The notes under the pieces are model-generated. The model had not been told where the DNA came from. It ran no database searches and saw nothing but the letters and a program-made list of their open reading frames with translations. This document shows, piece after piece, positions 35,517-43,989 of a stretch of 64,000 nucleotides of DNA. The position numbers and the translations under genes were made by a program. Source of the stretch: WLWS01 sp965243105 (GTDB lineage Bacteria; Pseudomonadota; Gammaproteobacteria; Eutrophobiales; Eutrophobiaceae); the NCBI GenBank assembly GCA_965243105.1, contig CBDEUC010000003.1:1178001-1242000 (forward strand). Reading direction: 5' to 3'. How positions within the stretch are numbered: the stretch's first letter is position 1; each line of letters begins with the position of its first letter.

Positions 35517-37256
35517 ATGGTCAGTATGAATAAAGACATTTTAGTTCGGGTTGACATGACTTCTGGCGAAGTTTCTACACAACCCTTCCCGGATGAATGG
35601 AAGCTGCTGGGCGGTCGTTCACTGATCAGCCGCATCCTTCTGCAGGATTGTGACCCGACCTGTGATCCCCTGGGGGCGAATAACACCCTGGTAATAGCAC
35701 CGGGAGTGCTGGGTGGCAGTAATGCGCCGACGTCCGGGCGGCTTTCTATAGGCTGTAAAAGCCCACTGACAGGGGGAATCAAGGAAGCCAATGTTGGTGG
35801 AGAACCTGGGCAGGACCTGATGAAGCTCGGCATTCGCGCAATCATCGTTTCAGGTTCAATAGATTCCAACCAGCGCCAGGGTTTGATAGTCAATGCACAA
35901 GGGATAAACCTGGAAGATGCTACAGACTACAGTTTCATGTGGACCTATGCCTGTTGTGAGAAGTTGCTGGCAAATCACCCTGCATCCGCGTCCGTAATTT
36001 GCATCGGCCCTGCCGGTGAACACCAGTTAAAGTCCGCTTCCATAGCCTGTACCGACAGAAGCAAGGGTCGTCATCCAGCACGCCACGCTGCACGTGGAGG
36101 TGTTGGTGCAGTCATGGGTGCAAAAGGTCTCAAGTGGATCCTGATCGATCCGGGCAAAGCCCCCTTACGATCGGCGGCAAATACCAGGGCCTACAACGAC
36201 TATAAAAAGTTGTTCAGCAAAGAATACCTGGGTGGCGGACGCCACGATGCTTTCAAGTACGGAACCAGTGCACTGGTTCCAACCGCTAACATGTTACATG
36301 CATTCCCTTACAAGAACCGCCAGTCAGGTAGGAACCCGGAATTCGAAAAGCTCGATGGCGCACGGATTAATGAATCCTTTGAATCACGTGGTGGCGGTAT
36401 GCACAACTGCCTTTCCGGATGTATTGTGCGCTGTTCCAATGTCGTGCATGACAAGAATGGGAAGTACGTCACTTCTGCGCTGGAATTTGAAACCCTTACG
36501 CTACTGGGTTCTAACTGTGCCATCAACGATTGGGAACAAGTTGCCGAACTTGACCGGCTATGTGATGAGGTGGGCATTGATACTATCGAAACAGGCGCAG
36601 CTTTTGCGGTTTACATGGATTCCAGGGGCGTGGATTGGGGCGATGCCGAAAAAGTAAAAGAAATTATTCGAGAAGACATTGCCAATGGCACTGAGCTCGG
36701 GCGCTTAATTGGTGATGGCGCGGTATCTATCGGCGAAGCTCGCGGACATCATCGAATACCGCACTGCAAGGGCCAGGCGATACCTGCATTTGACCCACGA
36801 CCTTTCCAGGCAACTGGAATTACCTATAGCTCAAGCGCTCAAGGGGCAGACCATACTGCGGGCCTTGTGTTTGACCAGGATCTTGGTGAAGAGGAAGCGG
36901 CTCTTGCATCCCAGGAACTGCAGATCATCAATGCCATTGGCGACTCCTCCGGCTTTTGCGTGTTTCTTGGCCCGACACTGGAAGAAACCTCTGAATTTTT
37001 CAGTACATTTTTTGACGAGAAAATCACTGCTCAGAATCTCGCAGATATTGGCTGGTCATGTCTCGAAGAGGAATGGGAGTTCAACAGGCGGGCCGGGTTC
37101 ACAGATGCAGACGATGACTTGCCTTCCTGTTGCCGGGATGAAGGCATCGGTGAAAATAATGAAATGAAATTTACTATGAGCACCAATGCAATCGCCATGG
37201 CAAAAGTCCGTCAGCCTTCAAGAGACAAGCTTTTCACAACCTCACCCGCTGGATAG
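35517..37256 (+). CDS. Aldehyde ferredoxin oxidoreductase family (tungsten/molybdenum bis-pterin) enzyme
   Basis: AOR enzymes oxidise aldehydes to acids or do the reverse, with a tungsten bis-pterin cofactor and one [4Fe-4S] cluster. The N-terminal domain shows DILVRVDMTSGEVSTQPFPD, GGRSL, NTLVIAPGVLGGSNAPTSGR, KSPLTGGIKEANVGGEPGQDL. The C-terminal domain shows RGGVGAVMGAKGLK, the pterin-binding DEVGIDTIETGAAFAVYMD, and a late Cys in DSSGFCVF. The cluster site MHNCLSGCIVRCSN has Cys spaced x3-x3, one residue longer than the common x2-x3 form. Length 579 is normal. It is followed 10 bp later by HyuB, so it leads the operon. Cofactor metal and substrate are unknown. Confidence 0.9.
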   Translation: MVSMNKDILVRVDMTSGEVSTQPFPDEWKLLGGRSLISRILLQDCDPTCDPLGANNTLVIAPGVLGGSNAPTSGRLSIGCKSPLTGGIKEANVGGEPGQDLMKLGIRAIIVSGSIDSNQRQGLIVNAQGINLEDATDYSFMWTYACCEKLLANHPASASVICIGPAGEHQLKSASIACTDRSKGRHPARHAARGGVGAVMGAKGLKWILIDPGKAPLRSAANTRAYNDYKKLFSKEYLGGGRHDAFKYGTSALVPTANMLHAFPYKNRQSGRNPEFEKLDGARINESFESRGGGMHNCLSGCIVRCSNVVHDKNGKYVTSALEFETLTLLGSNCAINDWEQVAELDRLCDEVGIDTIETGAAFAVYMDSRGVDWGDAEKVKEIIREDIANGTELGRLIGDGAVSIGEARGHHRIPHCKGQAIPAFDPRPFQATGITYSSSAQGADHTAGLVFDQDLGEEEAALASQELQIINAIGDSSGFCVFLGPTLEETSEFFSTFFDEKITAQNLADIGWSCLEEEWEFNRRAGFTDADDDLPSCCRDEGIGENNEMKFTMSTNAIAMAKVRQPSRDKLFTTSPAG

Positions 37257-37265
37257 GATCAGTTC

Positions 37266-39026
37266 ATGCCAAACACAATTGATCCAATCACGCTCTCTGT
37301 CATCGAGGGTGCCCTGCACGCTGCACAACGTGCCATGACAACTACCATGGAAAAAACCGGGCGTTCCAGCGTCTATGCAATTGCACGTGATTATTCCAAC
37401 GCGATTTTTGACTGGGATGCACGAATGATCATTCAGGGTGAAGATATCCCAACACACCTTGGATCCATGGTGTTAGCAACAAAAGCGGTAACTCGTTATT
37501 TTGAAGGTCAAATTAGTCCCGGCGATATTTTTCTTCATAATGACCCCACCTATGATGGCTCTCACCTGCCGGACGTGTGTATGTACAAGCCAGTGTTTTT
37601 TGATGGTGAACTCGTGAGCTGGGTAGTGAGCAAGGGTCACATGGTCGATGTGGGTGGCCCTGTACCCGGGAGTTATAACCCTGAAGCAAAGGAAATATTT
37701 GCTGAAGGTCTGCGTATTCCACCCATAAAGCTGGTGGACAGGGGCGAGATGCGCAAGGACATATTGAACATGATCCTTACCAACTTTCGTTCACGGAAGA
37801 TGCAAAGTGGTGATATGAATGCCCAGCTGGGTGCCATCAAGGTCGGTGAAAAACGACTACTGGATATACTTGAACGATACGGCATTGATACTTATAAAGC
37901 CTGCACCGAGACGCTTCTCGATGCTGCCGAAGAGCATATGCGCGATAAGATTCGCACGCTTCCTGATGGAATTTATCCGTCTACTGTTCTCGCCGAAGAT
38001 ACTGGCCATGGCCTGGGACACCAGCAACTGGAGGCGGAAATCGAGGTGAATGGAGACAGCATCAGGATATCTCTCAACTCACCACCGCAGGTCGACTTTT
38101 TTACCAACTCCTATCGTTCCAATACTCTCTCTGGAGTGTACTGTGGCCTGTTAATGTGGGCACAGGTACAGCCCCCGTTTAATGAAGGTCTATATCGACC
38201 TGTCGAAGTAGATTTCGGCCCTCCCGGTACCATCATGAACGCCCAGGAACCAGCACCCCATGTGAATTGCACCGGCGGTCCGCAGGAAACAATATGTGAT
38301 CTTGTACGTACCGGCCTTAACAAGGCAGATACCAGTCAGGCCATGGCCGGCTGGAATCATACCTGGGCATTTAACATTGCCGGGATTCGCCCGGATACCA
38401 ATGAGCCTTATCTGGATCTCATTATTTCATCACTAATAGGTGGTGCAGGCGCCGTTAACAATGTAGCTGATGGCTGGCATTGTATCGGCGCACAGGCAGG
38501 ACTGGGTGGCGCACAAATCGGCGACACAGAAGTTGTTGAACTCCTGGCACCCATTGTTGTGAATCGACTGGAATTATCCATGGATTCCGGATTTCCCGGT
38601 GAGTGGCGCGGCGGCTGTGGGTTGATCACCGAAGTGGAACCTCTTGATCACGAGATGACAGTGATCGCCTGGGGTGAAGGTGCCGCTCAACCACCCCCCA
38701 GTGTTGGTAAAGCGCATTATCATGAAGATTTTTACAAGCCCAAGCTGGCACGTGGTTACCACATGCGAGGCGAAGACGTAATCGAAGAAGTGGACAGTAA
38801 TCGAATCATCATGGTGAAACCAGGCGAACGCTATCGCAGCCAGACATCGGGCGGAGGTGGCGCAGGCGATCCCCTGCGCCGCGACCCGGCAGCAGTCAGC
38901 GATGATGTACTAAATAAAAAAGTTTCTCTCGACGCAGCCAGGCAAGAGTACGCTGTTGTACTCGATGAAGAAAACCTGTCAGTCAATGCGGATGCAACCG
39001 AGGCACTAAGGAAAAGCCGAGCATGA
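37266..39026 (+). CDS. hyuB: Hydantoinase B / acyl-carboxylase alpha-type subunit
   Basis: The HyuB family includes N-methylhydantoinase B, oxoprolinase C-half and subunits of acetone and acetophenone carboxylases. The protein carries PITLSVIEGALHAAQRAMTTTMEKTGRS, GSMVLATKAV, HNDPTYDGSHLPDVCMY, KGHMVDVGGPVPGS, and the C-terminal GGCGLITEVEPLDHEMTV with SGGGGAGDPLRRDP, all typical. Length 586 is right. It is 10 bp behind the AOR gene and overlaps HyuA by 4 bp (ATGA), the usual coupling. As in ATP-driven carboxylases and hydantoinases, B acts with A; the small zinc-binding gamma subunit of acetone carboxylase is absent, so an acetophenone-carboxylase- or hydantoinase-like reaction is more likely. 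Confidence 0.9.
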   Translation: MPNTIDPITLSVIEGALHAAQRAMTTTMEKTGRSSVYAIARDYSNAIFDWDARMIIQGEDIPTHLGSMVLATKAVTRYFEGQISPGDIFLHNDPTYDGSHLPDVCMYKPVFFDGELVSWVVSKGHMVDVGGPVPGSYNPEAKEIFAEGLRIPPIKLVDRGEMRKDILNMILTNFRSRKMQSGDMNAQLGAIKVGEKRLLDILERYGIDTYKACTETLLDAAEEHMRDKIRTLPDGIYPSTVLAEDTGHGLGHQQLEAEIEVNGDSIRISLNSPPQVDFFTNSYRSNTLSGVYCGLLMWAQVQPPFNEGLYRPVEVDFGPPGTIMNAQEPAPHVNCTGGPQETICDLVRTGLNKADTSQAMAGWNHTWAFNIAGIRPDTNEPYLDLIISSLIGGAGAVNNVADGWHCIGAQAGLGGAQIGDTEVVELLAPIVVNRLELSMDSGFPGEWRGGCGLITEVEPLDHEMTVIAWGEGAAQPPPSVGKAHYHEDFYKPKLARGYHMRGEDVIEEVDSNRIIMVKPGERYRSQTSGGGGAGDPLRRDPAAVSDDVLNKKVSLDAARQEYAVVLDEENLSVNADATEALRKSRA

Positions 39027-41089
39027 GTTACCGCATCGGCATCGACGCGGGCGGCACCTTTACCGACTTTGTCGCCATCGGTGATGACGGATCATTGACG
39101 GTGTATAAAACACCATCAAACCCTTCGGACCCAGTTACTGCACTTCTTGACGGCCTCAGCGGTCTTGCCGGGCAACTTGGTATGAAAGCACAGGAATTCA
39201 TTTCCAGCATAGATGTGCTATTGCATGGAAGCACGGTTGCCTTGAATACCCTGATACAAAGACGCGGGGCCAGGACAGCACTCCTGGTCACTGCCGGTCA
39301 TGAAGATTCACTGGAACTCAGGCTGGGTCACAAGGAGGACGGTCATCGCTGGGATTTTCGTTATCCGCCCGCCGACATCATTGTACCCGCCCATAGAAGA
39401 TTAGGTATCAATGAACGAGTGTTGGCTGGAGGACGAATTCACCAGTCGCTGGATGAACAGCAACTCGATACACAACTGGCGGCCCTGGAAGAACTGGAAG
39501 TAGAAGCGATAGCCATTTCCTGCATTTGGTCTTTCGCTAACCCGGCGCATGAAAAGAAGATACTTGAAGCCGTGAAAAAACGTTTCCCGGATTGCTTTAT
39601 CTCATCGTCACTGGATATTCTTCCGCGTGTGGGTGAGTACATGCGAACCAGTACTACGGCAGCTAACGCCTACATTGGTCCCGCAATGGACCGTTACCTT
39701 TCCACTATCGAACAGGCATTACTGGATAGCGGTTTCGCAGGACAACTTTACATCATGCAGTCCAACGGCGGCGTGGCCTCACCCGCTATTCTTCGACAAA
39801 GGCCGGTTGCTGCCTTGAATTCGGGTCCGGCCGGCGGACCCGTTGCCGCCCTTTGGTACGGAGAAATGTTACAGAACAGGAATGTGATTTCCGTTGATAT
39901 GGGTGGAACCAGTTTTGACATTTGCCTCGCCCGTGACGGTTCACCCGATCTAGTGGACAATGCCGATATTGCCAGGGTGAGGATCGGCCTTCCCATGGTC
40001 AATGTCATCAGTATCGGTGCGGGCGGCGGTAGCATTGCTCACCTGGACGAAAGAAACCTGCTCAAGGTGGGTCCCGAAAGCGCCGAAGCGAACCCCGGTC
40101 CAGCCTGTTATTGTCGCGGAGGGAATTTGCCCACCGTCACGGACGCGCTGGTTGTCGCCGGGTACCTGCCTGATTCCGGCTTGCTTGGCGGTGATATGCC
40201 TATAGACAAATCCCTCGCAGAGAAAGTTATCGAGCAACATATCGCTGATCACACGGGCCTTGATCTACTGCAGGCTGCCAGCGGCATTATCGAGATCACC
40301 ACCCAGAACATGGTTGAAGGAATACGTATTGCATCCATTGAACGAGGCCATGACCCACGGGATTACCTTCTCGTTGCCGGTGGTGGTGCAGGGCCTGCTT
40401 TTGCAGCATCTCTCGCGAGAGAACTGGGTATAGAACAGGTACTAATCCCCACGGTGGCCGGGACGCTTTGCGCCCTCGGTGAAGCTACTGCAGATTTACG
40501 CTATGACAGTATACGCGCTTGCCCTTCTACACTTGGCGAACTTGATCTTTCTACTGTAAATCAGCTCTTGTTGGATATGAAGAATGAAGGGATGCAGGCT
40601 CTCGATGCCAGCGATAAATCACTGAACGATATCCATATTGAGCAATATGCAGAAATGAAATACGTGGATCAGATCCACAACTGTGATGTTCTAATGCCCG
40701 GTGGAGAAATGAATGAAGATAAACGCGACGAACTGCGACAATGTTTTCACCAGCGCCATGAAGAACTATTCACCTACTGTGAAACCGACAATGAACCCGA
40801 GCTGGTATCAATTCGCCTGAGCGTCATTATTAAGAATGGTCATGAAGCCCAAAAAGCAACGACTAATCGCGAAGCAGGAGAACAGCAAGGAAGGACGAGG
40901 TTGACACTCTTGCATGGGAACGACGAGCTTACTCCCACGCCAATTTATGGTGCTGATGAAATTGATAGTAGCAAAATGATAGAAGGCCCGGCGATAGTAG
41001 AAGAATTTACTACTACAATTGTTGTACCTCCAGGTGACTCGCTTACCTATTATCCGCAAGGTTATTACCTGTTGAAGGTCGGGAAATAA
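39023..41089 (+). CDS. hyuA: Hydantoinase A / acyl-carboxylase beta-type subunit
   Basis: HyuA proteins carry the ATP-using half. The N-terminal domain opens IGIDAGGTFTDFVAIG, the phosphate-binding loop of the ASKHA fold, followed by LLHGSTVALNTLIQRRGARTALLVT. The central part has RTSTTAANAYIGPAMDRYL, QSNGGVAS, NSGPAGGPVAALW and ISVDMGGTSFDICLARDG (second phosphate loop), then SIGAGGGSIAHLDERNLLKVGPESAEANPGPACY. The C-terminal domain ends with EGPAIVEEFTTTIVVPPGDSL. Length 688 is normal. It overlaps HyuB by 4 bp at the start and the two-half protein gene by one base at the end (TAATG), so the four genes are one translational unit. Confidence 0.92.
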   Translation: MSYRIGIDAGGTFTDFVAIGDDGSLTVYKTPSNPSDPVTALLDGLSGLAGQLGMKAQEFISSIDVLLHGSTVALNTLIQRRGARTALLVTAGHEDSLELRLGHKEDGHRWDFRYPPADIIVPAHRRLGINERVLAGGRIHQSLDEQQLDTQLAALEELEVEAIAISCIWSFANPAHEKKILEAVKKRFPDCFISSSLDILPRVGEYMRTSTTAANAYIGPAMDRYLSTIEQALLDSGFAGQLYIMQSNGGVASPAILRQRPVAALNSGPAGGPVAALWYGEMLQNRNVISVDMGGTSFDICLARDGSPDLVDNADIARVRIGLPMVNVISIGAGGGSIAHLDERNLLKVGPESAEANPGPACYCRGGNLPTVTDALVVAGYLPDSGLLGGDMPIDKSLAEKVIEQHIADHTGLDLLQAASGIIEITTQNMVEGIRIASIERGHDPRDYLLVAGGGAGPAFAASLARELGIEQVLIPTVAGTLCALGEATADLRYDSIRACPSTLGELDLSTVNQLLLDMKNEGMQALDASDKSLNDIHIEQYAEMKYVDQIHNCDVLMPGGEMNEDKRDELRQCFHQRHEELFTYCETDNEPELVSIRLSVIIKNGHEAQKATTNREAGEQQGRTRLTLLHGNDELTPTPIYGADEIDSSKMIEGPAIVEEFTTTIVVPPGDSLTYYPQGYYLLKVGK

Positions 41090-41991
41090 TGCAAATCAAC
41101 AAGGATGATCATTACTGTTATTGCAGCGACATGCTGGTCAACGTTGAACCGGCAAAGGTGCTGGATGTCATAGCGACAGGAGAAAATCACAGCACCTGGG
41201 CTTCAAGCAAGAAGCATGAAGACAAACCTGGAGAGTGGGTTGGTGAATCTTATTTCACTGGAAAGGAATATATTCGCTTACGGTTTGATGTCGACGAGGG
41301 CAGACATTATGTCGACTATTTCATCGGCACACCGGGAGATTCCACTGAACAATTAAAAATGATGACCTGGGCCCGTGTTGTTGATGCTACATATATGGGC
41401 TTTGAAGCTGGTAGCTCAGTCGTAGCACTTTACCAACCCCGCTTTGCTCACCAGGAAATTGATATTTTCCTTCGAGAGCGTTTTCTACATGCTTCCGAGA
41501 TGTATCGAATAAAAGACCTGGCAGAAAGAGGGGCTAAGCCGTCCGAAATTGCACTGCCTACTGGAGATTATCTTTCCACGTCAAGCGAACTTGTTCCTGT
41601 TTCTCCAGTTGATCTCTTTAAGTTCATTTCCAACGGTGAGTTATATGGACATTGGACCTGGGGTCGTACTAATAGAAAAATGGTCGCTGAAAATACTTTT
41701 CAATGCACCCTGGATACCAGCGATACGTCTTTTTTGCTTCGGCTGAACACAGATGTTTCGCGCATGACGGTTGACTACTATGTCGGCGATGGAGATACAA
41801 TGTCTCTTCACCAGAGTGCCAGGGTCCTTGATGCCAGTAACTTTGGCTATGAGGCAGGTTATTCACTTGTAACTTTCACCCGCTGGCGTATGGCGGGGCA
41901 ATCCAACTTTACCTGGGATCGTGACGTATTGAGTCAAATTATCGAAACGAAAATGACAAAAGAGAAATTAACAAATGCCAAACGTCCTTAA
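41089..41991 (+). CDS. Two-repeat, SRPBCC-like protein of unknown function
   Basis: No known family was recognised. The 300 residues are two similar halves. Half one runs about 14-125: VNVEPAKVLDVIATGENHSTWASS, then YIRLRFDVDEGRHYVDYFIG, ARVVDATYMGFEAGSSVVAL. Half two runs about 170-280: VPVSPVDLFKFISNGELYGHWTWG, then LRLNTDVSRMTVDYYVG, ARVLDASNFGYEAGYSLVTF. Each half starts with V-x-V-x-P, has D-YY-G in the middle and ends with FGYEAG-S-V, the layout of helix-grip (SRPBCC/polyketide-cyclase-like) ligand-binding domains. There is no signal peptide. It overlaps HyuA by 1 bp and the sugar-dehydrogenase-like gene by 17 bp. It probably binds a substrate or intermediate of the operon. Confidence 0.8.
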   Translation: MQINKDDHYCYCSDMLVNVEPAKVLDVIATGENHSTWASSKKHEDKPGEWVGESYFTGKEYIRLRFDVDEGRHYVDYFIGTPGDSTEQLKMMTWARVVDATYMGFEAGSSVVALYQPRFAHQEIDIFLRERFLHASEMYRIKDLAERGAKPSEIALPTGDYLSTSSELVPVSPVDLFKFISNGELYGHWTWGRTNRKMVAENTFQCTLDTSDTSFLLRLNTDVSRMTVDYYVGDGDTMSLHQSARVLDASNFGYEAGYSLVTFTRWRMAGQSNFTWDRDVLSQIIETKMTKEKLTNAKRP

Positions 41992-43138
41992 GCTTCTGCT
42001 TTATCTTGTCATTACAATAGTTTTTTCTGGCAGGCTTGCGGCCGAATCAGAAACGGCAATAAATCCCATAAGGAATGTGGATGTTGATGCTTACCTTGAA
42101 AAAATCCAGCTACCGCCGGGTTTTGATATTTCAATTTACGCCAGGAACGTCACCGGTGCACGTGCGATGGCTTTGACATCAAGGGGTGTCCTGTTCGTAG
42201 GCTCCTTCAGGGAGCGCGGCAAGGAACCACCTGGAAAAGTCCATGCGGTGCTTGATGAAGATGGTGATGGCGTAGCAGAAAAAGTCATCATCGTCGCAGA
42301 AAACCTGGACCACCCCAATGGCGTTGCCGTGCACGGGGACGATCTTTATGTCGCGGAAATCAGCCGTATCCTGAAATACCCCGGGGTCGCCAGTGACCCG
42401 CAGAGAAAAGTCGAGCCTGAAGTGATTGCCACTTTTCCAACAGATTGGCATCACGGCTGGAAATACATCAACTTTGGACCCGATGGAAAACTCTATGTGC
42501 CGGTGGGGGCGCCCTGCAACATATGCGAAGCGAAGCCCGGGTACGCGCTTATTGCGCGCATGGACTCGGATGGTTCAAACAGGGAAGTGTTTGCGCGAGG
42601 TATTCGAAACTCGGTTGGCTTTGACTGGCACCCCGTCACAAAGGAAATGTATTTCACCGACAACGGCAGGGACCTGTGGGGCAACAATCGTCCTCCTGAA
42701 GAAGTTAACCATGCGCCGGCCGCTGGGCTGCATTTTGGCTTTCCTTACCGCTATGGCAAGAACCTGGTGGATACTACCTACAGCACCAGTTTAACGGATA
42801 AGGACTTTCAACCAGCCGCAATTGAATTGCCCGCGCACAATGCCTGCCTGGGCATCGAGTTTTACCGGGGCTCCATGTTTCCTGCTGCGTACCGGCAACA
42901 GGCCTTCGTTGCCTGCCATGGTTCCTGGAACCGCAACCCACCTGACGGTTACCGGGTGAGTTTGATCAAGTTTGAAAATAACCAGGCCATTGGCTACGAA
43001 CATTTCGCCACCGGATGGTTACAGGATGAACATTACTGGGGGCGCCCCAACGACGTGGAGATGCTTGAGGATGGTTCACTGCTGGTATCCGATGACTTTA
43101 ACCATGTGATCTACCGCATCACCTACCCTGCACAATAA
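41975..43138 (+). CDS. Secreted PQQ-type sugar/sorbosone dehydrogenase-like beta-propeller
   Basis: A signal peptide (PNVLKLLLYLVITIVFSGRLAA) precedes a six-bladed propeller of the soluble glucose/sorbosone dehydrogenase family. LPPGFDISIYARNV is the standard opening, followed by HPNGVAVHGDDLYVAE, DWHHGWKYINFGPDGKLYVPVG (the catalytic His region), GIRNSVGFDWHPVTKEMYFTDNGRD and YRVSLIKFENN. Length 387 fits. It starts 17 bp inside the previous gene, so it belongs to the AOR operon although it acts in the periplasm. PQQ dependence and the sugar or alcohol substrate are inferred from the family. A second family member lies at 54405-55592. Confidence 0.87.
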   Translation: MPNVLKLLLYLVITIVFSGRLAAESETAINPIRNVDVDAYLEKIQLPPGFDISIYARNVTGARAMALTSRGVLFVGSFRERGKEPPGKVHAVLDEDGDGVAEKVIIVAENLDHPNGVAVHGDDLYVAEISRILKYPGVASDPQRKVEPEVIATFPTDWHHGWKYINFGPDGKLYVPVGAPCNICEAKPGYALIARMDSDGSNREVFARGIRNSVGFDWHPVTKEMYFTDNGRDLWGNNRPPEEVNHAPAAGLHFGFPYRYGKNLVDTTYSTSLTDKDFQPAAIELPAHNACLGIEFYRGSMFPAAYRQQAFVACHGSWNRNPPDGYRVSLIKFENNQAIGYEHFATGWLQDEHYWGRPNDVEMLEDGSLLVSDDFNHVIYRITYPAQ

Positions 43139-43142
43139 AAAA

Positions 43143-43979
43143 ATGTTACTGGATCTAATCAAGCACATTTTTCTTTCCAGTATTAATGCCGGTAAAAAAG
43201 AGATCGAAACATCCAATTCGCAACAGGCGATCCAGGACCCTGCAGGTGAAGAGAAGGTACTCATCGAAGCATTTCGACCCACTAATGATGATATGTGTTT
43301 CTGCCAAAGTGGAATGACTTTTGGTGAATGCTGTGGATCAATGAACACAAACCGTGCCCCGCCTCACGGTGTAGTTGTCATAGAAAATGCCCTTGATGAA
43401 GAGCGTTGTAAATCATTTGTAGAAAAGGCAAAAAATGGCCACAGGGAATGGTTAAAAATTGGCGTTGTTGATCCGGAAACTGGTGAAATGACAGACCAGC
43501 GAGACAAGACCCGTGTGACTCAGTATGCAGAACTCGGGGAAAGCCAGGAACAACTTAATTCACTGGTCCAGGAATTGTGGACAGGCACCGTAGCACCGGC
43601 ATTTGATGTGCAAATCGAGTTTTTTGAATACCCGCACATCCTGTGTTACTCCCCCGGGGGGTTTTACGGGATGCATGCAGATAGCGATCATTTCCACCAG
43701 TCCATCGACAAGTGGGAAAGAGTCGTAGACCGGGATATCAGCATGTTGCTTTACCTGAATTCAGAGTTTGAAGGTGGCGCCCTGCACTTCGTTAACTTTA
43801 ATTATCGCTACCAGCCAAGGCCGGGGGACTTGCTCCTGTTTCCATCGGACCAGCGCTATGCCCATCGTGCCGAAGAAGTGACCAGCGGTGAACGTTATAG
43901 CGTGGTGAGCTGGGCCTGTGTTGAGGGCGGTGAACGTGTTGAGGATGGGCCCTCGGAAAATACTGTCAGCCTTGCCTGA
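43143..43979 (+). CDS. SEC-C motif / prolyl 4-hydroxylase-type 2-oxoglutarate oxygenase fusion
   Basis: Near residues 52-65, CFCQSGMTFGECCG is a SEC-C zinc motif (C-x-C-x8-CC). The rest is a 2-oxoglutarate/Fe(II) oxygenase of the prolyl 4-hydroxylase fold: GMHADSDHF (iron His and Asp), a conserved loop YLNSEFEGGALHFVNF, the second His in YAHRAEEV and the 2-oxoglutarate Arg in GERYSVVSWAC. Length 278 is larger than free-standing P4H domains because of the N-terminal extension. It starts 4 bp after the sugar-dehydrogenase-like gene and ends the operon. SEC-C motifs often tether proteins to protein or nucleic-acid partners; here the substrate is unknown. Confidence 0.85.
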   Translation: MLLDLIKHIFLSSINAGKKEIETSNSQQAIQDPAGEEKVLIEAFRPTNDDMCFCQSGMTFGECCGSMNTNRAPPHGVVVIENALDEERCKSFVEKAKNGHREWLKIGVVDPETGEMTDQRDKTRVTQYAELGESQEQLNSLVQELWTGTVAPAFDVQIEFFEYPHILCYSPGGFYGMHADSDHFHQSIDKWERVVDRDISMLLYLNSEFEGGALHFVNFNYRYQPRPGDLLLFPSDQRYAHRAEEVTSGERYSVVSWACVEGGERVEDGPSENTVSLA

Positions 43980-43989
43980 GTTTCGTCGT

